A stretch of DNA of 64,000 nucleotides. Origin: Cloeon dipterum. Lineage: Eukaryota > Arthropoda > Insecta > Ephemeroptera > Baetidae. The DNA is taken from positions 15,004,001 to 15,068,000 of the forward strand of contig NC_088788.1 in assembly GCF_949628265.1 (NCBI RefSeq), written 5' to 3'. A program made the translations under genes and the position numbers. Each line of letters opens with the position of its first letter. Position 1 is the first letter of the stretch. Below, piece by piece: positions 47,516 to 58,500 of the stretch. The notes beneath the pieces were generated by a model that saw only the letters and a list, made by a program, of their open reading frames with translations, was not told where the DNA came from and did not search any database.

Positions 47516-48592
47516 CTCAATCTCAGGAGGGGTGGCCAAGGGATGATTCTCCAGCAAGCACGGGGAGTTGCATTGAAAAGCCCTGTCGCCAAATCTGTAA
47601 TGATACCAGCAGACACCATTTTTGTGCTGGCGCGACCTCGAAGATGATCGTCTTCTTTCTCGATCTGTACCACGGGGTGTGGGAGACCGATTCCTTGATC
47701 TTCTAAGCTGTATCAGCTCCTCCATTATCAGCGCGTTGCTCTTCTGCAGTTCCTTGAGCACGTTCGTTATGTCCGATTCCTTCTCGACTGGAGCGGTCTT
47801 CGCAATCGCATGAACCGACAACTCATTGCCCATCAAAGACCATTCACGGGCGCTGTCCAGCATGGTAGCAGCTTCATCAAGGTTTTCTAGATGGTAGATT
47901 TTGCTTTGGGCATCAGAGGGCAAACCCTTCAAGAAAATGCCCTTGAGCAATGCATCCGACACGTTCGGTAGGTTAAGTTTAGAGCACATGCTCCTCAATC
48001 GAGCCAGAAATGCAGTTGGCAATTCCTTAGCTCGAATACTTTCACCCTTCAAAAACTGCTGAACGGTTTGTCCAACAGTAGGGGAGAAATTCTTCAGGAT
48101 TTGAACTTTCAGAGTTTTGTACGCATCTTGAAGCGGTGGATTCATAAGAATACTCTCCAGGCCTTGAAGAACGTGCGGCTCCAGCGCGCTCACCAACATA
48201 TTGAATTTTGTCAAATCCGAGAGGTTACCATACTCTTTAAATTGGTTTTCCAAAAGAGCGAAGAAGATCTCAGGATTGCTCGGAATGAATTTTGGTGGCT
48301 TGTAGTTCATTTTGAAACAATGAGAAGGCTGAATCATAGTTGACTGAGCAGCAGTATTTCCAATATCAATCAACAATGGTTGCATCGACTCATTCAATGA
48401 AATTTCTGTCGACTGTTGCGAACCACGTTGTTGCGAATTCAAATTCAGCAACTGCTGTTCCATCATGGCGATTCTTTGCTGCAAAGCTGCATTGTCGTTT
48501 TTTAATCTCAGCACTTCACCGTCTTCTTGATTGTTCAGATTTTCGTTGGCCCCGCCAGGGAATCCAAAATCAGTCACCTCAAACGACATCAT
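47489..48592 (-). CDS. gag: Retrotransposon 1 Gag
   Basis: 367 residues. An N-terminal coiled coil (about 15-60, Leu/Asn/Gln-rich) is followed by a capsid-like helical region, an Arg/Ser-rich stretch, and near residue 328 a cysteine motif [18 protein letters not shown], i.e. C-x2-H-x9-C-x3-C. This CHCC form replaces the usual CCHC knuckle and is typical of the CsRn1 clade. The start is the first in-frame ATG, about 50 bp past the 5' LTR and primer site. Confidence 0.88.
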   Translation of the reverse strand: MMSFEVTDFGFPGGANENLNNQEDGEVLRLKNDNAALQQRIAMMEQQLLNLNSQQRGSQQSTEISLNESMQPLLIDIGNTAAQSTMIQPSHCFKMNYKPPKFIPSNPEIFFALLENQFKEYGNLSDLTKFNMLVSALEPHVLQGLESILMNPPLQDAYKTLKVQILKNFSPTVGQTVQQFLKGESIRAKELPTAFLARLRSMCSKLNLPNVSDALLKGIFLKGLPSDAQSKIYHLENLDEAATMLDSAREWSLMGNELSVHAIAKTAPVEKESDITNVLKELQKSNALIMEELIQLRRSRNRSPTPRGTDRERRRSSSRSRQHKNGVCWYHYRFGDRAFQCNSPCLLENHPLATPPEIESTNAKGKQ

Positions 48593-48631
48593 ATCACTCT
48601 GGCTGCGCGTGTTCGTGTCAATTTTCGTCGT

Positions 48632-48640
48632 GGGTCACCA
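48632..48640 (-). other. Primer-binding site, retrotransposon 1
   Basis: TGGTGACCC one nucleotide inside the 5' LTR. It matches the complement of the tRNA-Trp 3' end, the primer known for CsRn1-like elements; the match weakens beyond this core. Confidence 0.65.
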
Positions 48641-48641
48641 C

Positions 48642-49032
48642 TTTGGGGGGTAGTAGGTGGAAATTAAACCTTGCGGGATTTTCAACGAATTCTTCTGTTT
48701 ATAAACGTCAGTCACTTGGCGACTTAGTCTAACAGTTTACAAGGACCTTTAAACAAAATTGATAAACGACTTTAGAATTGACAATTTTAAGAGATTCGTC
48801 TTGAAGAACAATTTAAAATTAGAAAAGAATTTACCCGATTGAGCCGGGTCCTTCACAATTAAACGCTCGGAACTCTTAAGATGCGACTTGTTGGCTCGTG
48901 TGTCCGGCGAAAACTAATTTAAATTAAAAATCTCTCTCTCTGTTGCATTAACGAATTTCTAACAATCATGAATAACAATACCCTAGGCTAAAAATGAAAA
49001 AGGAATGGGAGCTCGGCTCCGCAACCACTACA
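48642..49032 (-). repeat. Retrotransposon 1, 5' LTR
   Basis: 391 bp, identical by eye to 43966-44356 in the same orientation. Confidence 0.9.
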
Positions 49033-49735
49033 GACTGATTTTACTCTGCTGTTGCTCTGCTGATCCGCAATAAAAATTTCTTTGAATCTAAAAATTTAAA
49101 GCAGACCTGAGGTTGGAAAAAGAAAATTCCAGTTCAAACAGAATAAAAAACTAAAATGTCATAGTAGGATGTACCGTGCGAGTATTCTGAACACAAACAA
49201 GCGATATTCCACCTAGCACGCGATGCACTGGTTCATTTTGCTGGAGCAGCAGAAAGCAGAAAAGGGGTCGTTCGCTCGACCACTCGCAATCTGTGCGCAG
49301 GTGTCATAACTAATTAATTTGCTCGCGCTTGACGCTGGCTGAATAATCATTTATATTTGTGAGTCGTGAATCTTCGGCGAAACACAATTAGTCGCCGCTG
49401 CCGAGCGCTTACAAGTAAAAAATCAATTTGCATTTTAATGCGGTGTACAGCATTACTCGGGTGGCTCTGCGTTTAGTATGCAGGCCGCGCAAGCAGAGAC
49501 TAGTCTCACAGCAAAATATATACGCTCTTCTTGTGTAATAATTTCCTGGAACAACCCTCTGTTTTCGTCCCCCTGCTCTCCTCGCTATATTGAGAAAAAA
49601 AGTTTCGAAGAATACGCTCTCTGGGTTCAAATTAGTTAAATTGGAACACGATGAAATTTAGCCGTGTGCGTGTGAATACATATTCATACATGAATAAAAA
49701 CATGGCCGGGTGGAACTATGATGAGCGCTTGTTTG
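49033..49735. other. Spacer between the two retrotransposons
   Basis: About 700 bp of ordinary AT-rich DNA. The first bases continue dispersed repeat copy B. No gene seen. Confidence 0.6.
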
Positions 49736-49739
49736 CCAC

Positions 49740-50065
49740 TATGGGGAATGGTCGAGATAAGTCAAACCCCACAAATTGTTGCAATGCCTTTATTGTATTT
49801 GCCGTAATTTAGTCCCTAAAAGGGAGTTGTCAGAGATTGGCAATATACAAACAGGGTAGTTCAATTATTCGTCAATTATAGGGTTCGTAAAAGGGAGCTA
49901 TGTGCTCAAGGTTAACGAACTCCTAAAATGTGCGGCCGAGGGAGCAATATTTGCTGCTACCGCACACGTTTATCGTCGAGTTTAGAATAACTCCTTATCA
50001 GGTTAACACGGATATACTCAGGCAGCCAGGGTAGGAGAGAGCGCCACCTTTCGGCAGCCACCATA
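49740..50065 (-). repeat. Retrotransposon 2, 3' LTR
   Basis: 326 bp; minus strand starts TATGGTGG and ends CCCCATA. It contains the last 36 codons of pol, with the stop at 49957. Confidence 0.92.
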
Positions 50066-53000
50066 CAGCCCCCGGACTGAAGACTGGAAGTCGAGGAAGT
50101 ACCATAGCGGTCCGGAAGCTTTATCGTTCTGCCAAAACGAGTTGTTTTAGGTTGAGTCTTGGTTGGCGGTGGCTGAATTCGAACAGTTTTGCGTTGTGGG
50201 GCACTTGGCGCTGGGTTTGGTTTTCTGGCTGACGGTGTTTGGGGAGCAGCACACGAAGGACCTGGTTGAGGTTCATTAGCAGGCTCTGCAGGTCGATCTG
50301 GCGGCTGTTGCACGGCACGTTGCGGTGCGACAGGCGGCTGTACAGTTGGCTGCTGTGCGGCGGGCTGCGGCACGACAGGCTGCTGCACATCGGGTTGCTG
50401 TGCGGCAGGTTGCTGCACATTTTCTGCAGGCGTCAGTGTTATCCAAGGTGCTTCCTTCTGCTCTTTCGGCAAAATTGCTTCGAGGAATGCAGGTTTTAAG
50501 CGGTCGATTGAAACGGTTTTTCGCTGTCCTTTGTACTCAATAATAAAAGATTTCTCACCTCTTTGCAGTACTTTATGTGGACCAGAATACTGCGGTGTGA
50601 GAGGTGCACGCTGCTCACACCGGAGTAAAACGTGCGTGGAAATAGCGAGTTCAGGATGTACAAAAAATTTCTTCTTGGAATTATGCCATACTGGTTGCGG
50701 GCAAAGATGAGAGAGATGACTTTGAAGTCGCAGGAGCATTTCGGTCGGAGTCATCTGATTTTGAGGTTCAACGAAAAACTCTCCTGGCAAGCGAATACTT
50801 TCTCCGTAAACCATCTGGGCAGCCGAATAACCAAGGTCTTCCTTCAATGCTGAACGTAAGCCAAGAAGAACAGGTGCTAGCGCGGCTGACCAGGTCGTCG
50901 AATGGCACATCAGGGCGGCCTTCAGGGTGCGATGAAATCGCTCAATGAGGCCGTTGGACTGTGGATGATAAGCATTTGTATGGCGAATTTCTATACCTGC
51001 TTTCTCAGCAAACGTCTTGAAGGTTTTAGAAGTAAACTGTCTTCCTTGATCACAAATCAACTTGATTGGAAGACCAAATCTACTAATCCAGCCATCTTTG
51101 AGAGCACGTATGACCGCTTCGCTGGTGATAGAGGCAAGAGGGATTACTTCTGGCCAGCGTGTGAAACGGTCAATTAACGTCAGACAATAGCGGTTACCTT
51201 CAGAAGGCGGTAGAGGACCAATCAGATCTGCATGCAAAACAGAAAAGCGTTCTGAAATTATAGGAAATGGCTTAAATGGAGCTTGGTTATGGCGAGTTAT
51301 CTTCGATTTTTGGCATTCCAAGCATGTGCGGGCCCAGTTTTTGCAGTCATTTTTCATTCCAGGCCAGACAAAACGTTGAATCACTAGCTTTACGGAGGCT
51401 TTCACTCCAGGATGAGCCAGTCGGTGCAGACCATCGAATGCTTCACGTCTAAATTTTTGTGGTAGAAAAGGGCGAGCAATTTCAGTCGTTGTATCACACC
51501 AAATCATCTCGTTAGAATCGGAGACAGGAAATTGTTTCAGACGTAGCGAGCTAGTTGGCAAAAGGTAGTCCTTAATTTCTGGGTCATCTTTCTGCGCGTT
51601 TGCTACTTCTAAAAAGGAAATGCTATTTTTGTTTGACGTCAGCGCGTCAACTCTGGAAAGGGCGTCGGCGACAATGTTCGCTTTCCCAGGTACATACCTG
51701 ATGTCCGTGCAGAACTCACCAATAAACTGTAAGTGGCGAATCTGGCGAGGAGAACAGTCCGTTCTATTTTTCGTGAATGCAAATTCAAGGGCTTTCTGAT
51801 CCGTATAAATGACAAACTCGTGTCCCTCCAGCAAGTAACGAAACTTCTTGACAGAATCGTAGATAGCCAATAACTCCCTGTCATAAGGAGCGTAGTTTCT
51901 CTCGGCGGCGCTGAGCTTCCTACTATGAAATCCAAGTGGTTGCCAGATATCATCGACAAGTTGTTGTACGACGGCGCCAAGAGCAAAATCAGAAGCGTCT
52001 GTTACCAAGGCAAGTGGAGCACTTTCTTTAGGGTGAGCGAGACAGACTGCTTTGGCGAGTTCAGTTTTACTCCTTTCAAACGCTTTCTTCGCTGCTTCAT
52101 TCCACTTCACAGGTTCTTTCTTGCTTTTCCGAGGTCCCGAGAGTAATTGGTGCAGCGGGACAAGGGTTTTTGCAATATTAGGGATGAATCGACGGTAATA
52201 ATTGATCATACCCAGGAATCGTGCAAGTTTATCGGCTGTGGCAGGTAGTAAGAACTCGTTTATTACTTTCACTCGTTCAGGTAGAGGTGTAATTCCGTCT
52301 TTGCAAATTCTATATCCAAGAAAGTCAATTTGCTCTGCTCCAAGTACACATTTATTAAGGTTAAGGATTAGGCCATGATTATTCAGACGCTCGAGCACTT
52401 CACGAAGGTGACTTTCGTGCTCGGCGGCCGTAGCAGAAGCGATGAGGACGTCATCAATATAACAGAAGACGAACGACAAGTCTCCAAAAACCTCATCCAT
52501 GAGGCGTTGAAAAGTCGCTGGAGCGTTCTTTAGGCCGAAAGGCATAAAGTTGTAGACAAACAAGCCGAATGGCGTCGTCACAGCCGTCTTTGCGACATCA
52601 TCAGGTGCAACCGGCACTTGGTGGTATGCGCGGGACAAATCCAGCTTAGAGAAGATCGAACAGCCAGACAGCGTCGCAGTGCAATCATACAGGTGTTTCA
52701 TGGGATAACGATCAGCTTCAGTACGAGAATTTAATTTTCGGTAATCGCCGACAGGTCTCCAAGTCCCATCTTTCTTCTTGACGAGATGAAGGGCAGACGC
52801 CCAAGGACTCTTGTCTCTGCGTACGTCGCCTGATTTTTCCATTTTCTGGAAGAGTTCTTTCGCAACTTTTAGTTTGTCTGGAGGCAAACGACGACAGCGC
52901 TCGAAGGACGGAGGTCCCGCTGAAGTGATAATTTGGTGCACTGTTGAATGTTTCACTGGACGGCGCACCGTAGCATCGCGGAACAGATCAGGAAAATCTT

Positions 53001-53505
53001 TCAAGATAAGGTAAAATTGGTTGGAGGTTTCTACAACCTTTATTTTTGGACTATGAGCCAGGCGGCATTCGCCTTTTGCGGTCATGCCAGTAGTTTTGTC
53101 TTCGAGAGTCGCATTATCCAAATGGACTGAGAGCCGAAAATGTGCTAAAAAGTCGGCGCCAAGTATTGGTGTGGCCACATCGGCAATTAGGAAACACCAT
53201 TGCAAGTCTCTTCTTAATTGCAGGGAGAGACTCAGGGTAGTAAATCCATATGTTTTAATAAAATCATTATTCGCAGCCGTCACACGGAAGTCTGTTTCTT
53301 TGTGCGTGCCTGGCACTAGAGAACGTGGAATGACACATAAGTCAGCGCCAGTATCAACTAGATACGTGAATTTGGTTTCAGGGTCATAAACAAATAGGCG
53401 GCGTGAAGCAGAATGACAGAAAACCGCCGCAATGTTCTTCTGCTCTACAAGTTTCCCGAATTTGCAATAGGTGCAGTTGGAAACAGGCGGCATCCTTGCC
53501 GGCAT
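49957..53505 (-). CDS. pol: Retrotransposon 2 Pol polyprotein
   Basis: 1182 residues, intact. It overlaps gag by 61 nt in the -1 frame. Protease (YLVDTGAD, about residue 50), reverse transcriptase with FCYIDD, RNase H ([21 protein letters not shown]), integrase zinc finger (HRLAHPG...CLECQ) and core (HADLIG, CDQGRQF, NGLIERFHR), GPY/F-type module (YSGPHKVLQRG). A long Gln/Pro/Val repeat (PAAQQPDVQQPVV type) then follows, and the C-terminal 36 residues are encoded inside the 3' LTR. The repeat tail is unlike element 1. Confidence 0.92.
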   Translation of the reverse strand: MPARMPPVSNCTYCKFGKLVEQKNIAAVFCHSASRRLFVYDPETKFTYLVDTGADLCVIPRSLVPGTHKETDFRVTAANNDFIKTYGFTTLSLSLQLRRDLQWCFLIADVATPILGADFLAHFRLSVHLDNATLEDKTTGMTAKGECRLAHSPKIKVVETSNQFYLILKDFPDLFRDATVRRPVKHSTVHQIITSAGPPSFERCRRLPPDKLKVAKELFQKMEKSGDVRRDKSPWASALHLVKKKDGTWRPVGDYRKLNSRTEADRYPMKHLYDCTATLSGCSIFSKLDLSRAYHQVPVAPDDVAKTAVTTPFGLFVYNFMPFGLKNAPATFQRLMDEVFGDLSFVFCYIDDVLIASATAAEHESHLREVLERLNNHGLILNLNKCVLGAEQIDFLGYRICKDGITPLPERVKVINEFLLPATADKLARFLGMINYYRRFIPNIAKTLVPLHQLLSGPRKSKKEPVKWNEAAKKAFERSKTELAKAVCLAHPKESAPLALVTDASDFALGAVVQQLVDDIWQPLGFHSRKLSAAERNYAPYDRELLAIYDSVKKFRYLLEGHEFVIYTDQKALEFAFTKNRTDCSPRQIRHLQFIGEFCTDIRYVPGKANIVADALSRVDALTSNKNSISFLEVANAQKDDPEIKDYLLPTSSLRLKQFPVSDSNEMIWCDTTTEIARPFLPQKFRREAFDGLHRLAHPGVKASVKLVIQRFVWPGMKNDCKNWARTCLECQKSKITRHNQAPFKPFPIISERFSVLHADLIGPLPPSEGNRYCLTLIDRFTRWPEVIPLASITSEAVIRALKDGWISRFGLPIKLICDQGRQFTSKTFKTFAEKAGIEIRHTNAYHPQSNGLIERFHRTLKAALMCHSTTWSAALAPVLLGLRSALKEDLGYSAAQMVYGESIRLPGEFFVEPQNQMTPTEMLLRLQSHLSHLCPQPVWHNSKKKFFVHPELAISTHVLLRCEQRAPLTPQYSGPHKVLQRGEKSFIIEYKGQRKTVSIDRLKPAFLEAILPKEQKEAPWITLTPAENVQQPAAQQPDVQQPVVPQPAAQQPTVQPPVAPQRAVQQPPDRPAEPANEPQPGPSCAAPQTPSARKPNPAPSAPQRKTVRIQPPPTKTQPKTTRFGRTIKLPDRYGTSSTSSLQSGGCMVAAERWRSLLPWLPEYIRVNLIRSYSKLDDKRVR

Positions 53506-54356
53506 TTAGTAGCTTGAGCGCCATAAGTTTGGTGGTACCAGCAAAGGGTTGGGTCTTGCAGCTTCATTTCGCACGAAGGAGAGCGTCGCTTGCGCGACTT
53601 GCTTCGCGAGGAACGTCGATCGCGGCTGCGGTCGTCACGCTGCTTCTTTCTACCGCGCTGCTCTTGGTTGCCGCGCGGGCTATCCACCTGCATAAGGTAC
53701 ATCATCTCAGTCATACGATTCACAGCAGCTTCCAGGGCAGCGAGGCGCTGTTCGCCCGGGTCTGCTGAAGTGCGAAGCGCCGCGCACGACGGACCTGGTG
53801 CTGATGCAGCGGCTTCAGGGGCAGGTACGGCCTGTGGAGGTTGATACTGTCGCAGCACATCCGCTTTCTTAGCGGCCTCATCTATGTCAGGTTCAACTAT
53901 AAGCACATGTCGCCATTCCGCAGGCATTGCAGCGCGCCAAATTGATAGAAGATCCGCTTTGAAAATCGGATTCGCCAATGTTGCCTCGTCTGCTGTTGCA
54001 CGCAGACGGGCTAAAAATTCACTTGGTTTGAGGGATCCAAGAGGAATTTCCTTCATGCGCGCGCGGAGAGCTTCGTAATTTTGCGGTTTCAGATTCTCCA
54101 ACAACGCAGCTTTTAATTGGGTATAGGGAGTGGCATCAGGCATCTTCCGCACTAAGTTTCCTGCAGCCTCAGGTAAGTCGTCAAAGTCCAATGCGGAAGC
54201 CAGCGTCAGGTATTTGTCAATCTCATCGACAATTTGGAATTGCTGGAATCTTCCTTCCAAAATGGTGAAGAATTTGTCCGCATGCTGAGATGAGTAAGTA
54301 GGAGGTTTGAAAAAGGTTGAACGACCCTCTCGTGGTGGCATTGCTTCGTTCGGCAT
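53445..54356 (-). CDS. gag: Retrotransposon 2 Gag
   Basis: 303 residues starting MPNEAMPPREGR, with a capsid-like helical core (about 20-160), an Ala/Pro linker, an Arg/Ser/Lys-rich segment (about 230-265) and the CHCC motif CWYHQTYGAQATKCRQGC near the end. The start is 23 nt after the primer-binding site. Pol begins in the overlapping -1 frame at 53505. Confidence 0.9.
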   Translation of the reverse strand: MPNEAMPPREGRSTFFKPPTYSSQHADKFFTILEGRFQQFQIVDEIDKYLTLASALDFDDLPEAAGNLVRKMPDATPYTQLKAALLENLKPQNYEALRARMKEIPLGSLKPSEFLARLRATADEATLANPIFKADLLSIWRAAMPAEWRHVLIVEPDIDEAAKKADVLRQYQPPQAVPAPEAAASAPGPSCAALRTSADPGEQRLAALEAAVNRMTEMMYLMQVDSPRGNQEQRGRKKQRDDRSRDRRSSRSKSRKRRSPSCEMKLQDPTLCWYHQTYGAQATKCRQGCRLFPTAPIANSGNL

Positions 54357-54389
54357 GTTGAAATTTCAAGTACGTCGAGGGTCACCAAA

Positions 54390-54715
54390 TATGGGGAATG
54401 GTCGAGATAAGTCAAACCCCACAAATTGTTGCAATGCCTTTATTGTATTTGCCGTAATTTAGTCCCTAAAAGGGAGTTGTCAGAGATTGGCAATATACAA
54501 ACAGGGTAGTTCAATTATTCGTCAATTATAGGGTTCGTAAAAGGGAGCTATGTGCTCAAGGTTAACGAACTCCTAAAATGTGCGGCCGAGGGAGCAATAT
54601 TTGCTGCTACCGCACACGTTTATCGTCGAGTTTAGAATAACTCCTTATCAGGTTAACACGGATATACTCAGGCAGCCAGGGTAGGAGAGAGCGCCACCTT
54701 TCGGCAGCCACCATA
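54390..54715 (-). repeat. Retrotransposon 2, 5' LTR
   Basis: 326 bp, identical by eye to 49740-50065. It carries a duplicate of the pol C-terminal codons (readable to 54607), which is not expected to be translated here. Confidence 0.92.
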
Positions 54716-55212
54716 CCACCACCGGAAAGAGAGACGTTCGCTCTCAACAGGCTGGTAAATAGATTCCATTTACTTTTGGGGAGGGAAAGTTGCCCGTGCT
54801 GAACTTTTAATAAGGTCCATTCAAACTCCGTCCAAATATTAAGCTTATTATAATAAATAAGATGCTCTCGCACCTTACTTTTCAGACTTTAAGTCTTGTC
54901 TTTCTCACTCCAGATTGAGGAAATCCCTAGTTCCTTACGGTTCCTGTTAAAATTTCATCAAAGTTTCAAGTTGGAATGGGTCAAAGAGTTGTTCCTGAGC
55001 AACCCAAAAATTAATGAAGCATTCCTCAAAGGAACTGTAAACTTATATGTTAAAAATTAATTTTTTAATTCGAACACGCCGTGCAAACGAAATGTTGCAA
55101 CTGGAAAGTATTCCAGAAAGCAAGAAACTTAATTTTGGAGCCAAATATTGCGATAGATTAAGTCTTGCCATTTTTTCTTACTCGGGTCTTATTTTCATCC
55201 TGTATTAAGAAC

Positions 55213-55550
55213 TCTTATTTTATTTTATTTTTATCCCTTTCCGAGGACCGGGAAGGGCGTGCACTGTGCTAGCACGAATTCTGAAACCTAATGGGTTCCA
55301 ATAAAACCGTGAACTGATAACCAGACCGCACAGGGACCCAGCCCACTGAAAGGCCAATTGCCTCCGCACCGAGAACTGTATTGAAACGCTAGACATTCGT
55401 CCCGTGAAGCCAAATCACGCATGCTGGATAGGTGCAAACCAGCAAGTAGCGAGTTTGCCTAGAGCTATATGTATAGTCGGCAGGGAGGCTTTCCAGGCGG
55501 TCACCCATCCATCTATACCGACTACAAGCACATATATGTTGCTTAACTTA
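55213..55550 (-). repeat. SINE-like repeat with 5S rRNA-derived head
   Basis: On the minus strand, AAGTTAAGCAAC is followed by GATGGATGGGTGACCGCCTGG (55493-55513), which is box C and flank of 5S rRNA. A body of about 230 bp then ends in an A-rich tail (ATAAAAATAAAATAAAAT). The head matches only the 3' part of 5S rRNA. This is the design of SINE3-type elements; no clear target duplication was found, so a 5S pseudogene is the alternative. Confidence 0.45.
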
Positions 55551-58500
55551 ACTATTCTTAAATATAATGTTTTATTTATAATTTTGAATGAACAAGTCCC
55601 TATGTAGAAAAAAAACGGAATTGAATTAAATTAAACATTGTAAGGTAGAACGATTGTGGGAGACCTGCCGCTCAAATGAAAATAGTCTGTTATCAAGACT
55701 TTTAGCATACGCTTTCGTGCTTGAAATATATCGGTCTTGGCCTACGAGGAGAGCCGTGGGTAAATTTCGCAAGTAACACTCTGCCCGGCACCTTTGATTA
55801 CAGCGTGATGGTACGAAAGTATAAAGCTGCCAGACTTTAATGTTTCCTCAACATGCAACTCTTAGGTCCAACTGCGTTTCATTTCAAACATCGTTTTTGT
55901 TTATTACGTAGTTCAAATAATGTAACGTAGTAGTGAATTTTTCCCACGTTTCATAGATAGCATTGGAAATGGAACTAAACAGGTTTGGCTTTATTATGAG
56001 ATACATAAATAACGGACGGAAATCATATTTCTATACACACACTTTTGTTCGCATCTCGGATCAAGCTTAAGATCTCTTTAAAAAAAATATACTGCATAGC
56101 CCAGTACTTAATTCCATATTTCTTCTGCTATTTTCATAGCAAATATATAAGGCTAAATTTTAAATAAAAATCTTGACTTGAAATTTTCATTCGAGGGAGT
56201 CATTTTTGACGGTGAAGAAATAAACGGACTTGCCCTCGTTGGTTTCATTTAGGACTTTTATTGTTCTCAACGAGTTTCGGCTCCAACTGGCGCCCTAATC
56301 ATGATAATTATTGGTATTGTACATTTCCCATTAATAGAAATTGGCACAATATATTAAAAAATCTCGTTCATTTCTCTCTGTCTCAGCAAACATGCTTAGA
56401 TGATGCAGAGCAATAGAGTAATAGTCTCAAGGGATTATGTTTTGCACATGCGAAGGGAGACAAGCATGCGTACGGAATGTGCACCATCTATTAGTTGGAA
56501 ACCATATTGGCCAGGTTGGCCTTCACGTAAATATGTGTTTCTAAAAGGCTCAGGCATGCAGGCCGTCCGTCGGTCGGTCCGTCAGTTGGGAAAATCTGAT
56601 CGTCCGCATAGGGGTAAAGCTGCCTGAAGACCAGCCGACCGATTTTAATGGATAAAAGGGAAACGCGGGGCAAGCCAGGAAAGAGAAAAGGATCTGCAAA
56701 GGGCAGTACTAGATTCTTTACAGCAAAGTAGAGAGTGCCAGCAACAATTCGTGTAGCTCAGTGGATCAGAGGGATTTTTAATAAAATATTCATGAATCCG
56801 TTATCAACGTGGAGCTCAGATTCCCTTTATAACACGGAATTGAATTCAACTCAACTTGGATGAACGTGGCAGTAAAGTCAACAGAATAGATATACCGATT
56901 GCTAGAGACGTGTTTGAGCTGTTTTTGTGACGTCTGCTGCTGACGATGCTACGCACTGCCCTCGACTATAGCAGTTGCAACTCAATCCTCTTCAAACACA
57001 CTCTGATAAGCGCAAATGCAGCTGAGCGGAAAGACAAGAGTGTCAGGCCCATCTCAAGGCAGGGCGTAATTTGTGTTTCACAGAGGGAACGAATTATCTA
57101 TCGGCGCGGCTCCATTAATCCGACACGCTTCGTTCGGCGCTAATTGCAAACTAGTGAACAGAAACAGAGCAGCATCAGCGGGGAAGGTGGACGCAGCCGC
57201 TGCGATCCAATGTTGGGGTGGATTTCAGCCATCGCACGCATCACGCAATCGTTTCGGACAACATTATATTCAGGGACCAACACGATATTAATCATGCTGA
57301 GCCACTCCCTGTCGTAGTCTGTGCATTAATTATATGGCTGCTGCTAAGCTCGTTGATTTTTGGCGTTGGAAGATTTTTCATCATTTGCCAGACATTTTTG
57401 GCCTAGCTTAACGGTCATTTACACAGCTAACGTTTTGGTATTTTAATTATTTACGACGAAGGAAAGGACATTTTAATAATTTACGACAGCGAGTCATACA
57501 ATTTTAGCATTTACAAAATATTGTTTTTACAATTCAGATGTGAGCAGCGCAAAATTTAACTGTTTTTCCTCGTTCTTGTGAAAAATGAAAATTGCAAAAG
57601 GGATCCTCTGCGCAAAATTTACTAAGGTTTGTGAAATATTACAATTAAAACTCCCGTTCTCCTACTATTCAGCTAAATGTTCATGCCATAGAATACAGAA
57701 TTGGCTGCAGAGAATCGTGAATCATCGGTCGTTGATATCATTCGACAACACTAATTTATGAGTACAAATTAAAAATAAGTACGTTTGACGAAACCTTGTT
57801 AACCCTGCTACTCACCATCCCTGCGATCTATCTATCCATCACAAAAATTCCTTCATCTGAATCTATTTTAAAGGAGAGAAATCTGTTTCTTACGTCACGA
57901 GAAATCACGAAGAAAAACTTCCGTGTACCATTTTGTAATTGATAAGTTTTGATAAAAATTCCCTGCGTGTGTATTGTTCTCAACTTTCGGTTTTTTAAAT
58001 TTTTAATCTGTAGTTGAAAGTTTTGAACTTGGGAACAACGATCAATAGCTTGCACTGATGTGTTTGCACGTCAGGAAAAGGAGGTTTGCTTGAAATGTGC
58101 GTCGAGAAAGATTTGAAAAGTCCGCAGAGAGCAATTTACTTTTCACGCGTCTTTCCATTTGACACATTTTTATGAATGCGCATCTTTCCCCATACAGGCA
58201 TTTCCATTTCAGGGATGTCATCTTTGCACACTCAGCATTTAGCAATTTCTTGCTCGGCTCGTCCTTGCTCGTTGCCTGATTGTGAGCAAAGGCAGGTGCC
58301 TCAGCTGCCGCCGGTGCGTGCTTCAAGTTATTTATGTTGACCATCACTTAATGGGCACACGGGTAAGCAAGCGGGCGAGCGGGCGCTCTCCGTGTTTCCT
58401 CCTGAGATACGACAGCACACACACACACAAAGTTGTAAATGACGACGACCAGAAAAGGCTTTCATGCGCCCTGTAATAATGTGCTTACTGAAAGATTAGG

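Larger units (their letters stand above)
43966..49032 (-). mobile_element. Ty3/Gypsy LTR retrotransposon 1 (CsRn1-like)
   Basis: A 5067-bp element on the minus strand with 391-bp LTRs (43966-44356, 48642-49032) that look identical, and target duplication GACT (43962-43965, 49033-49036). A gag frame and a pol frame in the order protease, RT, RNase H, integrase give the Ty3/Gypsy layout; there is no env. The Gag CHCC cysteine motif and the primer site TGGTGACCC (48640-48632, like the tRNA-Trp 3' end) fit the CsRn1 clade. Identical LTRs mean very recent insertion. Confidence 0.92.
49740..54715 (-). mobile_element. Ty3/Gypsy LTR retrotransposon 2 (CsRn1-like)
   Basis: A 4976-bp element on the minus strand with 326-bp LTRs (49740-50065, 54390-54715), identical by eye, and target duplication CCAC (49736-49739, 54716-54719). 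Gag with a CHCC motif and a long intact pol; no env. Primer site TGGTGACCC at 54387-54379. It is clearly a different family from element 1 (LTR and proteins diverged), though in the same clade and orientation. Confidence 0.93.

Noticed and set aside
50121..50543. Frames opposite or out of phase with the Gln/Pro repeat of pol 2
   Set aside because: Shadows of the repetitive pol tail.
54607..54873. 88-residue frame at the 5' LTR of element 2
   Set aside because: It is the LTR copy of the pol C-terminus read into flanking DNA.
56751..56772. GTGTAGCTCAGTGG, like a tRNA A box
   Set aside because: No matching B box or cloverleaf downstream.
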